The translations under genes were made by a program, and so were the position numbers. The notes beneath the pieces were generated by a model. The model had not been told where the DNA came from and did not search any database. It saw only the letters and a program-made list of their open reading frames with translations. Below are positions 35,891-44,513 of a DNA stretch of 64,000 bases, one piece after another; the first letter of the stretch is position 1; the number at the start of each line of letters is the position of its first letter. The DNA comes from CAXBNB01 sp049115735 (GTDB lineage Bacteria; Bacteroidota; Bacteroidia; Cytophagales; Cyclobacteriaceae), in NCBI GenBank assembly GCA_049115735.1, contig JAGDZP010000010.1, forward strand, positions 62,001 through 126,000, in the 5' to 3' direction.

Positions 35891-38074
35891 TCAATCCTTG
35901 TAAATAATCATTATTAAAACTGGTAATAACAGTAAATCGGCAAGCAGTGCAATCACAAAAGAAATGCTTACAAAAAGGCCTATGTGAAAAGTCACTCCAA
36001 AGCTGGAAAAACAGAAAGTAATGAAACCTAGTGTCAATATAATGGTGGTAATAATAATTGGTTTGCCTGCAGTCAGAATAGTCCTTTTTAGTGCGTAGAT
36101 ATTATTGGTACCCAGCAGTTTTTCATGCCTAAATTTCGATAGGAAATGGATTGTATCATCCACCACGATTCCGAAGGATATAGCAAAGATTATAGAAGTG
36201 CTTAGTTTGATAGGAATTGCAAAATAGCCCATGATAGCCGCTGTAGCTAGTATTGGGAATACGTTGGGTATAAGGGTGATAAAGGTCATTCGCCAGGATC
36301 GGAATAACAATCCGGCAATTATGCCGACCAATGCCATAGCACCAATCAGTCCATGGATTAGTTTAATAGATAGGAGGCCATGGCTTTTATCGATAAGATG
36401 AGAAGTTCCCGTGATTCTATATCCGATCAATTCATGATTTACTATTTCATCGAGTCGATCAAGTAGGTCTCGGTTTTTTTGATTGGATAGTTTCGAACCA
36501 ATGTCTGGCGTAAAGCCAGAGATTCTAGCTTCATTTCCATCAGTCACTTTGATGAACCGCTCCTCTGTTTTTTGTTTCTTGATGAAGTTAAATGCTCTAT
36601 GCCAATCGCGTTTTTTTTCAGGAAGGGCATAAGCGTCTGCTCTTCCATTGTGATAGCTTTGGTTGGCAAACTTCACATAACTGGATGGTGAAATAATTCC
36701 GTTCAATGCTACCATTTGAATAGCTGTTGCTTCGATTTTGTTAATCTCCTTTATGACTTCTTCAGAATAAATATTTTCAGTTTCTGCCTTTGACCATAAG
36801 CTCAGCACCCACGGCCTTACACCACCATATTGATCATCGAAATAAAGAAAATCTTCCTTGAGTGGAGTGTTGTTGGGTAGGTCATCAATGAGGAAAGCAT
36901 TGATTTCCAGCTTTGTAGTGCCGTAGATAAATAGCAAAACCCCAAGCGCAAATGAAGCCAAAATCTTTTTCGGATTTTTTATTATCCAGATAAACAACCT
37001 AGCCAAATATGGATTGTTCATGGACGGAACATACTTGTACCTGAAGCTTGTATTGGATAATACAACCACTGAAGGAAAAATGAGATAGGTCAGAACGAAT
37101 GCCATGAATATGCCGGCTGCAGCATATATCCCGAGTTCCAATATAGGCACAACTTTGATGAACATGAGGGTGAGGAACCCAAGTGCTGTTGTTGTGGAAG
37201 TAAGAAAAGTGGCAAAGCCAATTTCTTTGATGGCTTCTTTCATCTGATCTAATACTCGACCTTCTCCTCCCAGCTTGGATTTTACCATAGAAAAAAGGTG
37301 GATGATATTGGACATTGATACTACTATAAGGATCGTTGGGATCAGTGAACTAAGCAGGTCTACTTTTTTACCTGTTAAGGCCATGAAGCCGAGTGTACAA
37401 AGGATGGCCAGGCAGGAAATAAGAAAAGTAGAAAAGACGAGAATGCCTTTTCTTATGAATATTAAGAGCATCACCAGGATAATGATCGCTGATATAACAA
37501 GGAACGTAGCAAAATCCTTTTTAACCATGTTCACATATACATATTGAGCTTTGGCTTTTCCAGCTACATGCGTTTTGTCAAAACCAAAAGTATTTACTAA
37601 AGAATCAAGAGTGATCACAAATTGGTCTGACTTGTCCGTATCGTAGATTCGCTGATGAAACATGATTAGCCTAAGGCCCTTGGCGTCCCTTGCAAAAAAG
37701 GATTCTCGGTAATAGGGATCCTCAAACAATTGAATGCTGTCTTTTTTGAGTCGCAAAGAGTCAGCCAAATGTATCCTTGGTATTTCCGCCAGGCCCATAG
37801 GAGTGGACAAAACTTTTTTGGAGTTGGTCACTGATAAGACTTGTTGGCATTCTGGCAAAGACTTAAGCTGTTTGGTTAGACCATCTACACGTTTAAGGAA
37901 TTCAGGCCTAAATACTCCTGCGTTATTTTCCAATCCTATTAACAGGTAGTCATTATCGTTTCCAAATTTTTCAGAGAAGTCCCGGTAATAGGCTAAATCA
38001 GGATCATCAATAGGGAAGAAGTTCTCAAACTCATAGTCGAACTCCAGGTACTGTAATTGCCAGCCCAGAAACAT
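35891..38074 (-). CDS. RND/MMPL superfamily exporter
   Basis: 727 residues from the first ATG. FDYEFENFFPIDDPDLAYY, two SSD-like blocks of five to six helices (from ~185 and ~565) and GIVVDDTIHFLSKFRHEK mark the MMPL/HpnN-type RND family, which moves lipids or hydrophobics. The ATG at 38074 lies inside the first membrane helix: 17 upstream in-frame codons (38075-38125) encode ITHKTSIISLLLALGIA, completing that helix, but offer no ATG, GTG or TTG before a TAG. A rare ATC/ATA start or a mutation is likely. Confidence 0.88.
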   Translation of the reverse strand: MFLGWQLQYLEFDYEFENFFPIDDPDLAYYRDFSEKFGNDNDYLLIGLENNAGVFRPEFLKRVDGLTKQLKSLPECQQVLSVTNSKKVLSTPMGLAEIPRIHLADSLRLKKDSIQLFEDPYYRESFFARDAKGLRLIMFHQRIYDTDKSDQFVITLDSLVNTFGFDKTHVAGKAKAQYVYVNMVKKDFATFLVISAIIILVMLLIFIRKGILVFSTFLISCLAILCTLGFMALTGKKVDLLSSLIPTILIVVSMSNIIHLFSMVKSKLGGEGRVLDQMKEAIKEIGFATFLTSTTTALGFLTLMFIKVVPILELGIYAAAGIFMAFVLTYLIFPSVVVLSNTSFRYKYVPSMNNPYLARLFIWIIKNPKKILASFALGVLLFIYGTTKLEINAFLIDDLPNNTPLKEDFLYFDDQYGGVRPWVLSLWSKAETENIYSEEVIKEINKIEATAIQMVALNGIISPSSYVKFANQSYHNGRADAYALPEKKRDWHRAFNFIKKQKTEERFIKVTDGNEARISGFTPDIGSKLSNQKNRDLLDRLDEIVNHELIGYRITGTSHLIDKSHGLLSIKLIHGLIGAMALVGIIAGLLFRSWRMTFITLIPNVFPILATAAIMGYFAIPIKLSTSIIFAISFGIVVDDTIHFLSKFRHEKLLGTNNIYALKRTILTAGKPIIITTIILTLGFITFCFSSFGVTFHIGLFVSISFVIALLADLLLLPVLIMIIYKD

Positions 38075-38257
38075 GGCTATACCAAGAGCGAGGAGTAGAG
38101 ATATTATGGAGGTCTTGTGAGTGATGTGCGACTATGATTGGTTCAGTTGTGAAAATAACAAAATTGCTATAAACGAGTTTGAAACAATAACATACAAGTT
38201 CCTCAAATCTGACTTCAAGATAATAGGGATTCACACTTATCTAGTAGGGATAATTGA

Positions 38258-38265
38258 TATATTTG
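38258..38265 (+). promoter_or_regulatory. -7 box for the PHP phosphoesterase gene
   Basis: TATATTTG, perfect TAnnTTTG; start site near 38272, ~19 nt before the ATG at 38291 and downstream of the alternative ATG at 38267. Confidence 0.55.
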
Positions 38266-38290
38266 TTTGGTATTACATACAACACATCCC

Positions 38291-39403
38291 ATGAAAAAAA
38301 TTACTCTCAGTCTTATTTGTTCAATTTTTTGTTTCACGCTACTCGCACAAAATCTAGACTCTGAATCTCGAAAAATAGTCTTTCCTGATGTGCCTGGATA
38401 TCATGTCATGAAATGTGATTTGCACCAACACAGCGTTTTTTCTGATGGGGCGGTTTGGCCTAGCATTAGGGTCTCTGAGGCAATCAGGGATGGATTGGAT
38501 GCTATTTCGATTACAGAACATTTGGAATATCAACCACACAAAGATGATATTCCACATCCTGACAGAAACCGATCTTTTGAGTTGGCGAGCGAATCAGCGG
38601 GAGAAGATTTAATGGTCATCAGTGGATCTGAAATTACCAGGTCTATGCCTCCGGGACATTGCAATGCGATTTTCATTAAAGACTCCAATAAACTCTTGGA
38701 GGATGACCCTATAAAAGTATTTAGAGAAACAAAAAAGCAGGGTGCATTTACTTTTTGGAACCATCCCAACTGGACCAAACAGCGAACAGATGGTATAGCT
38801 CGTCTGGATGACATGCATAAGCAATTGATAAAAGAGGGTTTGCTTAACGGGATCGAAGTGGTCAATGAGGATACATATTCTATGGAAGCGCTGCAATTGG
38901 CACTGGACAACAATCTAACCATCCTTGGAACCTCTGATATTCACGGACTGATTGATTGGAAATACGACTTGCCGAATGGTGGTCATCGACCGATTACTTT
39001 GGTCTTAGCTAAAGAAAAGACCAAAGATGCCATCAAAGAAGGGCTTATGGAAGGAAGAACAGTGGTATGGTTCAACAACGATTTAATAGGAAAGGAGGAA
39101 CACCTTAAGTCTTTAGTAGAAAGTTGTCTAGTGGTGAAGGAAGCAACATATTTGGCTAAGACATCTGTGTCTGAGATTAAAATAGAGAACGCAAGTGATG
39201 TAAGGTTTGTACTCAAAAATAATGGCGATTACACTTTTCACAAGCATACTGATCTACTCACAATTGAGCCCAATGGAATAACCATCATAAATGTAAAGAC
39301 TATCGACAAGTTGGAAGAATTCCAATTAAAGTTTACAGTGCTGAATGCCATAGACGCTCCAAAGTCTAACCTGGATATCACCCTGGATGTAATCGTGAAA
39401 TAA
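38291..39403 (+). CDS. Secreted PHP-domain phosphoesterase (Sb-PDE-like)
   Basis: ATG at 38291 (370 aa) opens a signal peptide ending TLLAQ. Metal ligands of the PHP fold are in place: CDLHQHSVFSDG, ITEHLEYQPH, SGSEITRSMPPGHCNAIF, FWNHPNW and GTSDIHG. The C-terminal ~90 residues form a beta domain. Closest named group is Sb-PDE, a manganese phosphodiesterase from Sphingobium; it may release phosphate from organophosphates outside the cytoplasm. Substrate untested. Confidence 0.88.
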   Translation: MKKITLSLICSIFCFTLLAQNLDSESRKIVFPDVPGYHVMKCDLHQHSVFSDGAVWPSIRVSEAIRDGLDAISITEHLEYQPHKDDIPHPDRNRSFELASESAGEDLMVISGSEITRSMPPGHCNAIFIKDSNKLLEDDPIKVFRETKKQGAFTFWNHPNWTKQRTDGIARLDDMHKQLIKEGLLNGIEVVNEDTYSMEALQLALDNNLTILGTSDIHGLIDWKYDLPNGGHRPITLVLAKEKTKDAIKEGLMEGRTVVWFNNDLIGKEEHLKSLVESCLVVKEATYLAKTSVSEIKIENASDVRFVLKNNGDYTFHKHTDLLTIEPNGITIINVKTIDKLEEFQLKFTVLNAIDAPKSNLDITLDVIVK

Positions 39404-39474
39404 TTGGCATTTCAAGGAACGGTTTTTGTTAACGCTAGATCTTTCAAGTTTAGCACATTTTATTATTGATTTTT

Positions 39475-40458
39475 ATGGCTCAAATTTTTAGAGTAATTAC
39501 ACTCATCTTCTTATTGGCAGGCTTTCATTCTATTTCGCTTGCCCAGATAGACCAGAATGCAGTAGATGCTTTTGCCAAAGAACTGGCTGGTTCCAGCAGT
39601 CTCACTTATTCTGAAATAAAGGGAATGCTCGACAAGGCACAATATCAGGAGTCAATCATTGAAAAGATTAGTAACCCTGCTGAGTCCACAATGACCTGGA
39701 AGAGGTACCGAAATATTTTCATGAAAGAAGATAGGATACAGGCTGGGGTAGGTTTTTGGAATGAACATGAAGAACAGATCACCAAGGTTTCTAATGAAAG
39801 TGGCGTAGCTCCTGAAATCATCCTGGGTATCCTAGGGGTGGAAACATATTTTGGACAAAGAAAAGGAAGCTATCGAGTGTTGGATGCACTGTATACCTTA
39901 GGTTTTGGGTATCCCAAAAGAGGAAAGTTTTTCAAATCAGAATTAAAGCATTTTTTAGAATTAGTTAATGAAGAAAAACTGGATGTTTTGGCCGTGAAAG
40001 GTTCTTATGCAGGGGCAATTGGCTACTGCCAATTCATGCCCAGCAGCTATAAAGCCTATGCCAAAAGTTATGAGGCAGGTGGCACCAAAGACCTTGTCAA
40101 TTCTCCAGAAGATGCCATAGCCAGTATAGCCAATTATCTGAAGGTTCACAGGTGGAAGAACGGTCAGCCTACAAGTTGTGAAGCGAACAAATCTTCTGAT
40201 GCCTTAACGTTGAAGAAACAGTCACTAAAACCCAGAAATACAGTAGCTTATTACAGCAATCTCGGTTATAGACCTTCCGGAAATATATCTCCAAGCGCAC
40301 TTTCTACCGTCATTCAATTAGACGGAGAAAATGGCATGGAATACTGGTTCGGATTCAACAACTTTTATGTCATCACCCGATACAACCATAGTAAGCTTTA
40401 TGCCATGGCTGTAATTCAATTGGGGGAGGCGATAAAAAACAAGAAAGAACTGCCGTAA
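39475..40458 (+). CDS. mltB: Lytic murein transglycosylase B family
   Basis: ATG at 39475 (327 aa) with a signal ending ISLAQ. GILGVETYFGQRKGSYRVLDALYTLGF holds the catalytic Glu of the MltB family (Slt70 family 3), followed by GSYAGAIGYCQFMPSSYKAYA and DAIASIANYLKVHRW. It cleaves MurNAc-GlcNAc bonds to leave 1,6-anhydro ends. No lipobox, so likely soluble periplasmic. The cell also carries an MltF-like enzyme at 56970 and murQ at 52751. Confidence 0.93.
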   Translation: MAQIFRVITLIFLLAGFHSISLAQIDQNAVDAFAKELAGSSSLTYSEIKGMLDKAQYQESIIEKISNPAESTMTWKRYRNIFMKEDRIQAGVGFWNEHEEQITKVSNESGVAPEIILGILGVETYFGQRKGSYRVLDALYTLGFGYPKRGKFFKSELKHFLELVNEEKLDVLAVKGSYAGAIGYCQFMPSSYKAYAKSYEAGGTKDLVNSPEDAIASIANYLKVHRWKNGQPTSCEANKSSDALTLKKQSLKPRNTVAYYSNLGYRPSGNISPSALSTVIQLDGENGMEYWFGFNNFYVITRYNHSKLYAMAVIQLGEAIKNKKELP

Positions 40459-40586
40459 TCGTAATTGAAAAGTTTTGAAATTGCCGTATAGTATAAGATT
40501 CGATGATATGTTGATGCTGCTAAACGTTCTTTAAAAGAAAAATGCAGTTGAATTCTATATATTTGATCAGACTTACAACCAACCTT

Positions 40587-41993
40587 ATGAAAAAGATTAT
40601 CAATCTCCCTTTTCTACTTATTGTCTTAATCCTGTTTCCCATTCTTGTTCATGGGCAAACTAAGCTGCCGAGTTTCTTTGCCAGTAATATGGTCTTGCAA
40701 CAAAATGAGCAGGTGGCTATTTGGGGAATGGATAATTCAAAGACATCAATTCTAGTAGAAGGAAATTGGGGTGAATCAGCGACTGCCACTTCGGATAAGG
40801 AAGGTAATTGGAAGGTAAAGTTAAAGACACCTTCCGCTGGAGGCCCTTTTGAGCTACAAATTGTCGGAAGTGATACTGTGGTGTTGGAGAATGTCCTGAT
40901 AGGTGAGGTATGGTTATGCTCTGGACAGTCCAACATGGAGATGCCAATGAAGGGATTTAACAACCAGCCAATCAATGGCAGCAATGAGGCCATCTTGAAT
41001 TCTGAAAATGATCAAATTAGATATTTTGGAGCCAAAAGAGCGTCAAGTCTTTCTCCTGAAACCGACATTGAAGGAAGCTGGTCTTTAACTGACCCCTCAA
41101 CTACTGGAGAGTTCAGCGCTACTGCTTACTTCTTTGCCAGAAAGTTGAATGAAATAATGGAAGTACCCGTAGGTATTATGGTTACATCATGGGGAGGCTC
41201 GTCGGTCGAAGCATGGATGGATGAAGAAACACTTAAGAAATATAATGACATTGAAATACCGAATGCACTTCCTGAAAAAAGCCACCAAAGAACCCCAACA
41301 TTGCTCTATAATGCCATGATAAGCCCATTTATAGGTTTTACCATAAAAGGCACAATATGGTACCAGGGTGAATCGAATCGAAACAATCCGGAGGCCTACA
41401 AAAAACTTTTTCCTGATATGATTTCCTTGTGGCGGCTAAAGTGGGGACAAGGTGATTTCCCCTTTTATTTCGTGCAAATAGCTCCGTATGGGTACGATGG
41501 ATCAAATTCTGCTTTTCTAAGAGAAGCACAACTTCATGCTATGAATACGGTTCCCAATACGGGCATGGCTGTTACCATGGATATAGGGGATTGCGGCTAT
41601 ATACACCCCAGAGAAAAGCGGTTGGTTGGTGAGAGACTAGTGTATTGGGCACTGGCAAAGGCATATGATATCAATGGGCTGGCATACAGTGGACCGCTTT
41701 ATAAGTCGATGGAAGTGAATGATGGTAAAGTCTTGCTGACCTTCGATTATGTGAAAAATGGATTGTCTTCTTTTGGGATGGAGATTACAGGCTTTCAAAT
41801 AGCCGGAGAGGACAAAATGTTTTACCCTGCAATGGCCATAATCAATCGGAACAAATCATTAACTGTTTGGAGTAGTGAGGTGGAAAATCCAGTCGCTGTA
41901 CGCTATGCTTTTGATAACTGTACTCCGGGCAGTTTGTACAATATAGAAGCTTTACCTGCTTCGTCCTTTAGGACAGATGATTGGGAGGAATAA
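40587..41993 (+). CDS. Sialate O-acetylesterase-like SGNH hydrolase
   Basis: ATG at 40587 (468 aa), signal ending LVHGQ. The N-terminal beta domain is followed by an SGNH esterase core: LCSGQSNMEMPM carries the Ser nucleophile, GIMVTSWGGSSVEAWM the Gly block, IWYQGESNR the oxyanion Glu/Asn region and DIGDCGYIHPREK the Asp/His pair. Family members remove acetyl groups from sialic acids or from xylan and other glycans. Nothing nearby points to sialic acid use. Confidence 0.9.
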   Translation: MKKIINLPFLLIVLILFPILVHGQTKLPSFFASNMVLQQNEQVAIWGMDNSKTSILVEGNWGESATATSDKEGNWKVKLKTPSAGGPFELQIVGSDTVVLENVLIGEVWLCSGQSNMEMPMKGFNNQPINGSNEAILNSENDQIRYFGAKRASSLSPETDIEGSWSLTDPSTTGEFSATAYFFARKLNEIMEVPVGIMVTSWGGSSVEAWMDEETLKKYNDIEIPNALPEKSHQRTPTLLYNAMISPFIGFTIKGTIWYQGESNRNNPEAYKKLFPDMISLWRLKWGQGDFPFYFVQIAPYGYDGSNSAFLREAQLHAMNTVPNTGMAVTMDIGDCGYIHPREKRLVGERLVYWALAKAYDINGLAYSGPLYKSMEVNDGKVLLTFDYVKNGLSSFGMEITGFQIAGEDKMFYPAMAIINRNKSLTVWSSEVENPVAVRYAFDNCTPGSLYNIEALPASSFRTDDWEE

Positions 41994-42021
41994 AAAAAGC
42001 GGAGAATTACAATGCTCCGCT
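41992..42021. terminator. Bidirectional terminator
   Basis: AGCGGAG (41998-42004), 10-nt loop, CTCCGCT (42015-42021), perfect 7-bp stem between convergent genes; the A-run 41992-41998 gives U residues for the minus-strand PPIase transcript. Confidence 0.7.
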
Positions 42022-42047
42022 CTGATGTTTTCGTTTAAGATTACCTG

Positions 42048-42482
42048 TTAATCCTCGATAATTACAACCTTGTCCATTTTGTCACCTTCTCTAATGGCAT
42101 CAATCACTTCCAACCCGTCAGTTACTTTGCCAAAGCAGGTATGATTTCTATCAAGGTGTGCTGTGTTGTTTCTTGAGTGACAAACAAAGAACTGAGATCC
42201 ACCTGTATTTCTTCCAGCATGAGCCATTGACAATACCCCTCTGTCGTGGTATTGATTCTCCCCTTCAAGTTCACAATCGATGTGGTAGCCTGGTCCACCT
42301 GCTCCAGTGCCGTCAGGACACCCACCTTGAATGACAAAGTCAGGTATTACCCTATGGAATGTCAAACCGTCGTAAAAATTATGGTTTGCCAGGTCTACAA
42401 AATTCTTGACCGTATTTGGGGCATCTTTTTCATAAAACTCAATTTTCATAACACCTTTAGCGGTGTGGATTTCTGCTCTCAT
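42048..42482 (-). CDS. Cyclophilin-type peptidyl-prolyl isomerase
   Basis: 144 residues, single-domain cytosolic form. FHRVIPDFVIQGGCPDGTGAGG, LSMAHAGRNTGGSQFF and DRNHTCFGKV carry the active-site Arg, Phe, Gln and substrate loop of cyclophilins. No signal peptide. It speeds Xaa-Pro isomerisation during folding. A perfect -7 box lies 37-44 bp upstream. Confidence 0.95.
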   Translation of the reverse strand: MRAEIHTAKGVMKIEFYEKDAPNTVKNFVDLANHNFYDGLTFHRVIPDFVIQGGCPDGTGAGGPGYHIDCELEGENQYHDRGVLSMAHAGRNTGGSQFFVCHSRNNTAHLDRNHTCFGKVTDGLEVIDAIREGDKMDKVVIIED

Positions 42483-42518
42483 GTTCTTTCTAAATTATAT
42501 TCTAAAAAATTGTGCTGG

Positions 42519-42526
42519 CAAATCTA
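42519..42526 (-). promoter_or_regulatory. -7 box for the cyclophilin gene
   Basis: Minus strand reads TAGATTTG, perfect TAnnTTTG; start site near 42512, ~30 nt before the ATG at 42482. Confidence 0.5.
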
Positions 42527-42546
42527 GAGTAATAAACATATAATTT

Positions 42547-42595
42547 AAAATACTAAAATAGTTATCACATATAGCTAAATAATTTAGTATTTTTG
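42547..42595 (+). promoter_or_regulatory. Operator-like inverted repeat over the -7 box of the radical SAM gene
   Basis: AAAATACTAAA (42547-42557) and TTTAGTATTTT (42583-42593) are perfect 11-bp arms. The right arm overlaps TATTTTTG (42588-42595), a perfect TAnnTTTG. A start site near 42602 gives a ~23-nt leader to the TTG at 42625. Confidence 0.5.
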
Positions 42596-42624
42596 AAAGA
42601 CTTTAATATTGAATAAATCTCACT

Positions 42625-43683
42625 TTGTCCAAAGAATCATATAAGAAGGGAAGAGGATCTCAGATCAGGACCTACAATAAATTTGAGAGCAGTTACTTTG
42701 ATAATTCCTCACTGGACGGGATCGATAATTATGACGAGGGTCGGCCAAGCACACAGGTTTTTAAAGAATCTCCTAAAAGTATTATTAGCAAAAATGACAG
42801 TCCTGATATTGCATGGAACCATTCCATCAATCCATACCAGGGTTGTGAACATGGCTGTACCTATTGCTATGCCAGAAACTCTCATGAATATTGGGGGTTC
42901 AATGCTGGAATTGACTTTGAGTCTAAAATAATTGTAAAGGAAAATGCCTCAGAACTTCTGGAGAAGCAATTTCTTAAGAAGACCTGGAAACCTGCTGTGG
43001 TAATGTTGTCTGGAAATACGGATTGTTATCAGCCGTTGGAACGGAAATATGAAATAACCAGATCATTGTTGAAACTTTTTTTAAAGTATCAAAATCCCGT
43101 AGGTATAATCACCAAGAATGCCCTGATCCAACGGGATATGGACTTAATCTCAGAACTAGCGAAAAAGAATCTGATCCATGTGGCTATCTCAATAAATTCG
43201 CTGAATGAAGAATTAAGAAGAATACTCGAGCCAAGAACATCTTCAGCTAAGAAAAGGTTGGAAACCATCAAAGTCTTATCCGATCATAGGGTGCCTGTAT
43301 TGTCCATGATAGCCCCAATTATTCCGGGTCTTAATCATCATGAGATTCCTAAGGTTGTAAAAACTGCTGCAGAAGCAGGGGCAACAAAGGCGAGCTATGT
43401 TACCGTGCGACTCAATGGCCAGATAGGAGAAATATTCAAAGACTGGTTGGACAAAACGTATCCTTTGAGAGCTGATAAAGTGTGGAACCAGATAAGTGAG
43501 TTTCATGATGGAAAAGTGAATGATACCGAATATGGCCGTAGGATGAGAGGAGCAGGCGTGCTTGCAGATACAATCAAAAAGCTGTTTGAAGTTTCAGTGA
43601 AGAAACACATGAAAGATAAACCCTGGCCTGCGTTGGATTATGGAATATTTAGAAGAGGTGGGAATTACTCACTTTTTGGGTAG
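42625..43683 (+). CDS. PA0069-family radical SAM protein
   Basis: 352 residues from a TTG start (42625); a stop lies five codons upstream and no ATG fits. CEHGCTYCYARNSHEYW gives the CX3CX2C motif that binds the 4Fe-4S cluster, with WNHSINPYQG before it and VMLSGNTDCYQPLE, KNALIQRDMDLI, EPRTSSAKKRL and YVTVRLNG after. The family resembles spore photoproduct lyase and is widespread but uncharacterised; DNA repair is a guess. An inverted repeat spans its promoter. Confidence 0.88.
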   Translation: MSKESYKKGRGSQIRTYNKFESSYFDNSSLDGIDNYDEGRPSTQVFKESPKSIISKNDSPDIAWNHSINPYQGCEHGCTYCYARNSHEYWGFNAGIDFESKIIVKENASELLEKQFLKKTWKPAVVMLSGNTDCYQPLERKYEITRSLLKLFLKYQNPVGIITKNALIQRDMDLISELAKKNLIHVAISINSLNEELRRILEPRTSSAKKRLETIKVLSDHRVPVLSMIAPIIPGLNHHEIPKVVKTAAEAGATKASYVTVRLNGQIGEIFKDWLDKTYPLRADKVWNQISEFHDGKVNDTEYGRRMRGAGVLADTIKKLFEVSVKKHMKDKPWPALDYGIFRRGGNYSLFG

Positions 43684-43759
43684 TGGCCTGAACCCGGTTT
43701 TAAAAATAACTCTATTGTTGTTTATTGAAGTATTCATATAGTCTAATACAGATAATTCC

Positions 43760-43922
43760 TCCCTTGAGGGCAGTCGAATAGACTCACTCTGTGAAGACTG
43801 ATGCTGAAAAGCACAGGAGGGTGTTTATGCGGAAATGTAGAATTGATACAGGTAGAACACCCCTATGAGTTACGCCCGCAACTTTCGACTCTCGTCTCGG
43901 TTGTCCTCAAGGGGATTTTTTT
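43760..43922 (+). repeat. Inverted-repeat element or structured RNA of ~160 nt
   Basis: Positions 43761-43777 pair with 43897-43913 over 17 bp (core CCCTTGAGG/CCTCAAGGG, a few G-U pairs). Inside are a GAAA-tetraloop hairpin (CTG-a-TGCT-GAAA-AGCA-CAG, 43798-43816), TCAC-tct-GTGA (43784-43794) and GGGTGTT/AACACCC (43819-43825, 43856-43862). T7 follows at 43916-43922. Either a structured non-coding RNA with a 6S-like long closing stem and terminator, or a small MITE-like repeat with imperfect terminal inverted repeats. No ORF of note inside. Confidence 0.55.
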
Positions 43923-43971
43923 GGGATGATTAATCGGGTTCAGGTTAGTAGACTCATTCACAAATGGCCAT

Positions 43972-43997
43972 AAAAAAAAGGAGCACGAGGCTCCTTT
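43972..43997 (-). terminator. Intrinsic terminator for the DUF1573 operon
   Basis: AAAGGAGC (43977-43984), loop ACGAG, GCTCCTTT (43990-43997). The A-run 43972-43979 gives U residues on the minus transcript that ends with the gene at 44026. Confidence 0.7.
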
Positions 43998-44025
43998 ATG
44001 AAAATATCTTTTTTAATCAACTCAT

Positions 44026-44457
44026 CTACTGACTTTCGCTTTCCGCTGACTTAGGAAGTACGTTTGAAATTATACTTACTCGCTCAGGATTGTTGGTAGC
44101 GTTTGAAGTAACCGTGATGATCTTATTTTGTCTTCCGTGCTTTCCACGTGAATTGAATTGTGCTTCAATTTTAGATTTTTCGCCTGGAGCTATTGGATCT
44201 CTTGGCCAGTAAGATGTAGTGCACCCACAGGTAGTTTGTACATTCGAAAGTATAAGAGGTGCATCTCCTGAATTCTCAAATTCGAAGGTGTATTTTACAA
44301 TGTCACCTTGTTCTATATCACCGAAATCATGCGATTTTTCAACAAATGCGATATACGGACCGGGTTGTGGTTGTGGTGCTGACTTTTCATTTTCCCCCTG
44401 TGCATATGCACCCGCGGTGATCATTAATGACAAGAGAAATACTACCAATTTTTTCAT
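44026..44457 (-). CDS. DUF1573 domain secreted protein
   Basis: 143 residues, signal peptide ending AYAQ. FVEKSHDFGDIEQGDIVKYTF, NSGDAPLILSNVQTTCGCTTSYW and PGEKSKIEAQF are the DUF1573 pattern: an ASPM/SPD2/hydin-like beta sandwich with a conserved CGC. Such proteins are periplasmic or secreted and of unknown function in Bacteroidota. 57 bp after the helicase gene on the same strand. Confidence 0.9.
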   Translation of the reverse strand: MKKLVVFLLSLMITAGAYAQGENEKSAPQPQPGPYIAFVEKSHDFGDIEQGDIVKYTFEFENSGDAPLILSNVQTTCGCTTSYWPRDPIAPGEKSKIEAQFNSRGKHGRQNKIITVTSNATNNPERVSIISNVLPKSAESESQ

Positions 44458-44513
44458 AGTCTGGATGATTTATTTATTCGTTTTTAACCGTTAAAGTTAC
44501 GTGTTCTTGAGCT

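Noticed and set aside
38031..38234. Minus-strand frame over the 5' end of the RND gene
   Set aside because: Different frame from the exporter, no family match; the exporter's own frame explains the hydrophobic coding better.
43797..43816. CTGATG...GAAA text resembling a hammerhead ribozyme core
   Set aside because: The A after CUGAUG is missing and the GAAA is the loop of a short hairpin, so the core cannot form.
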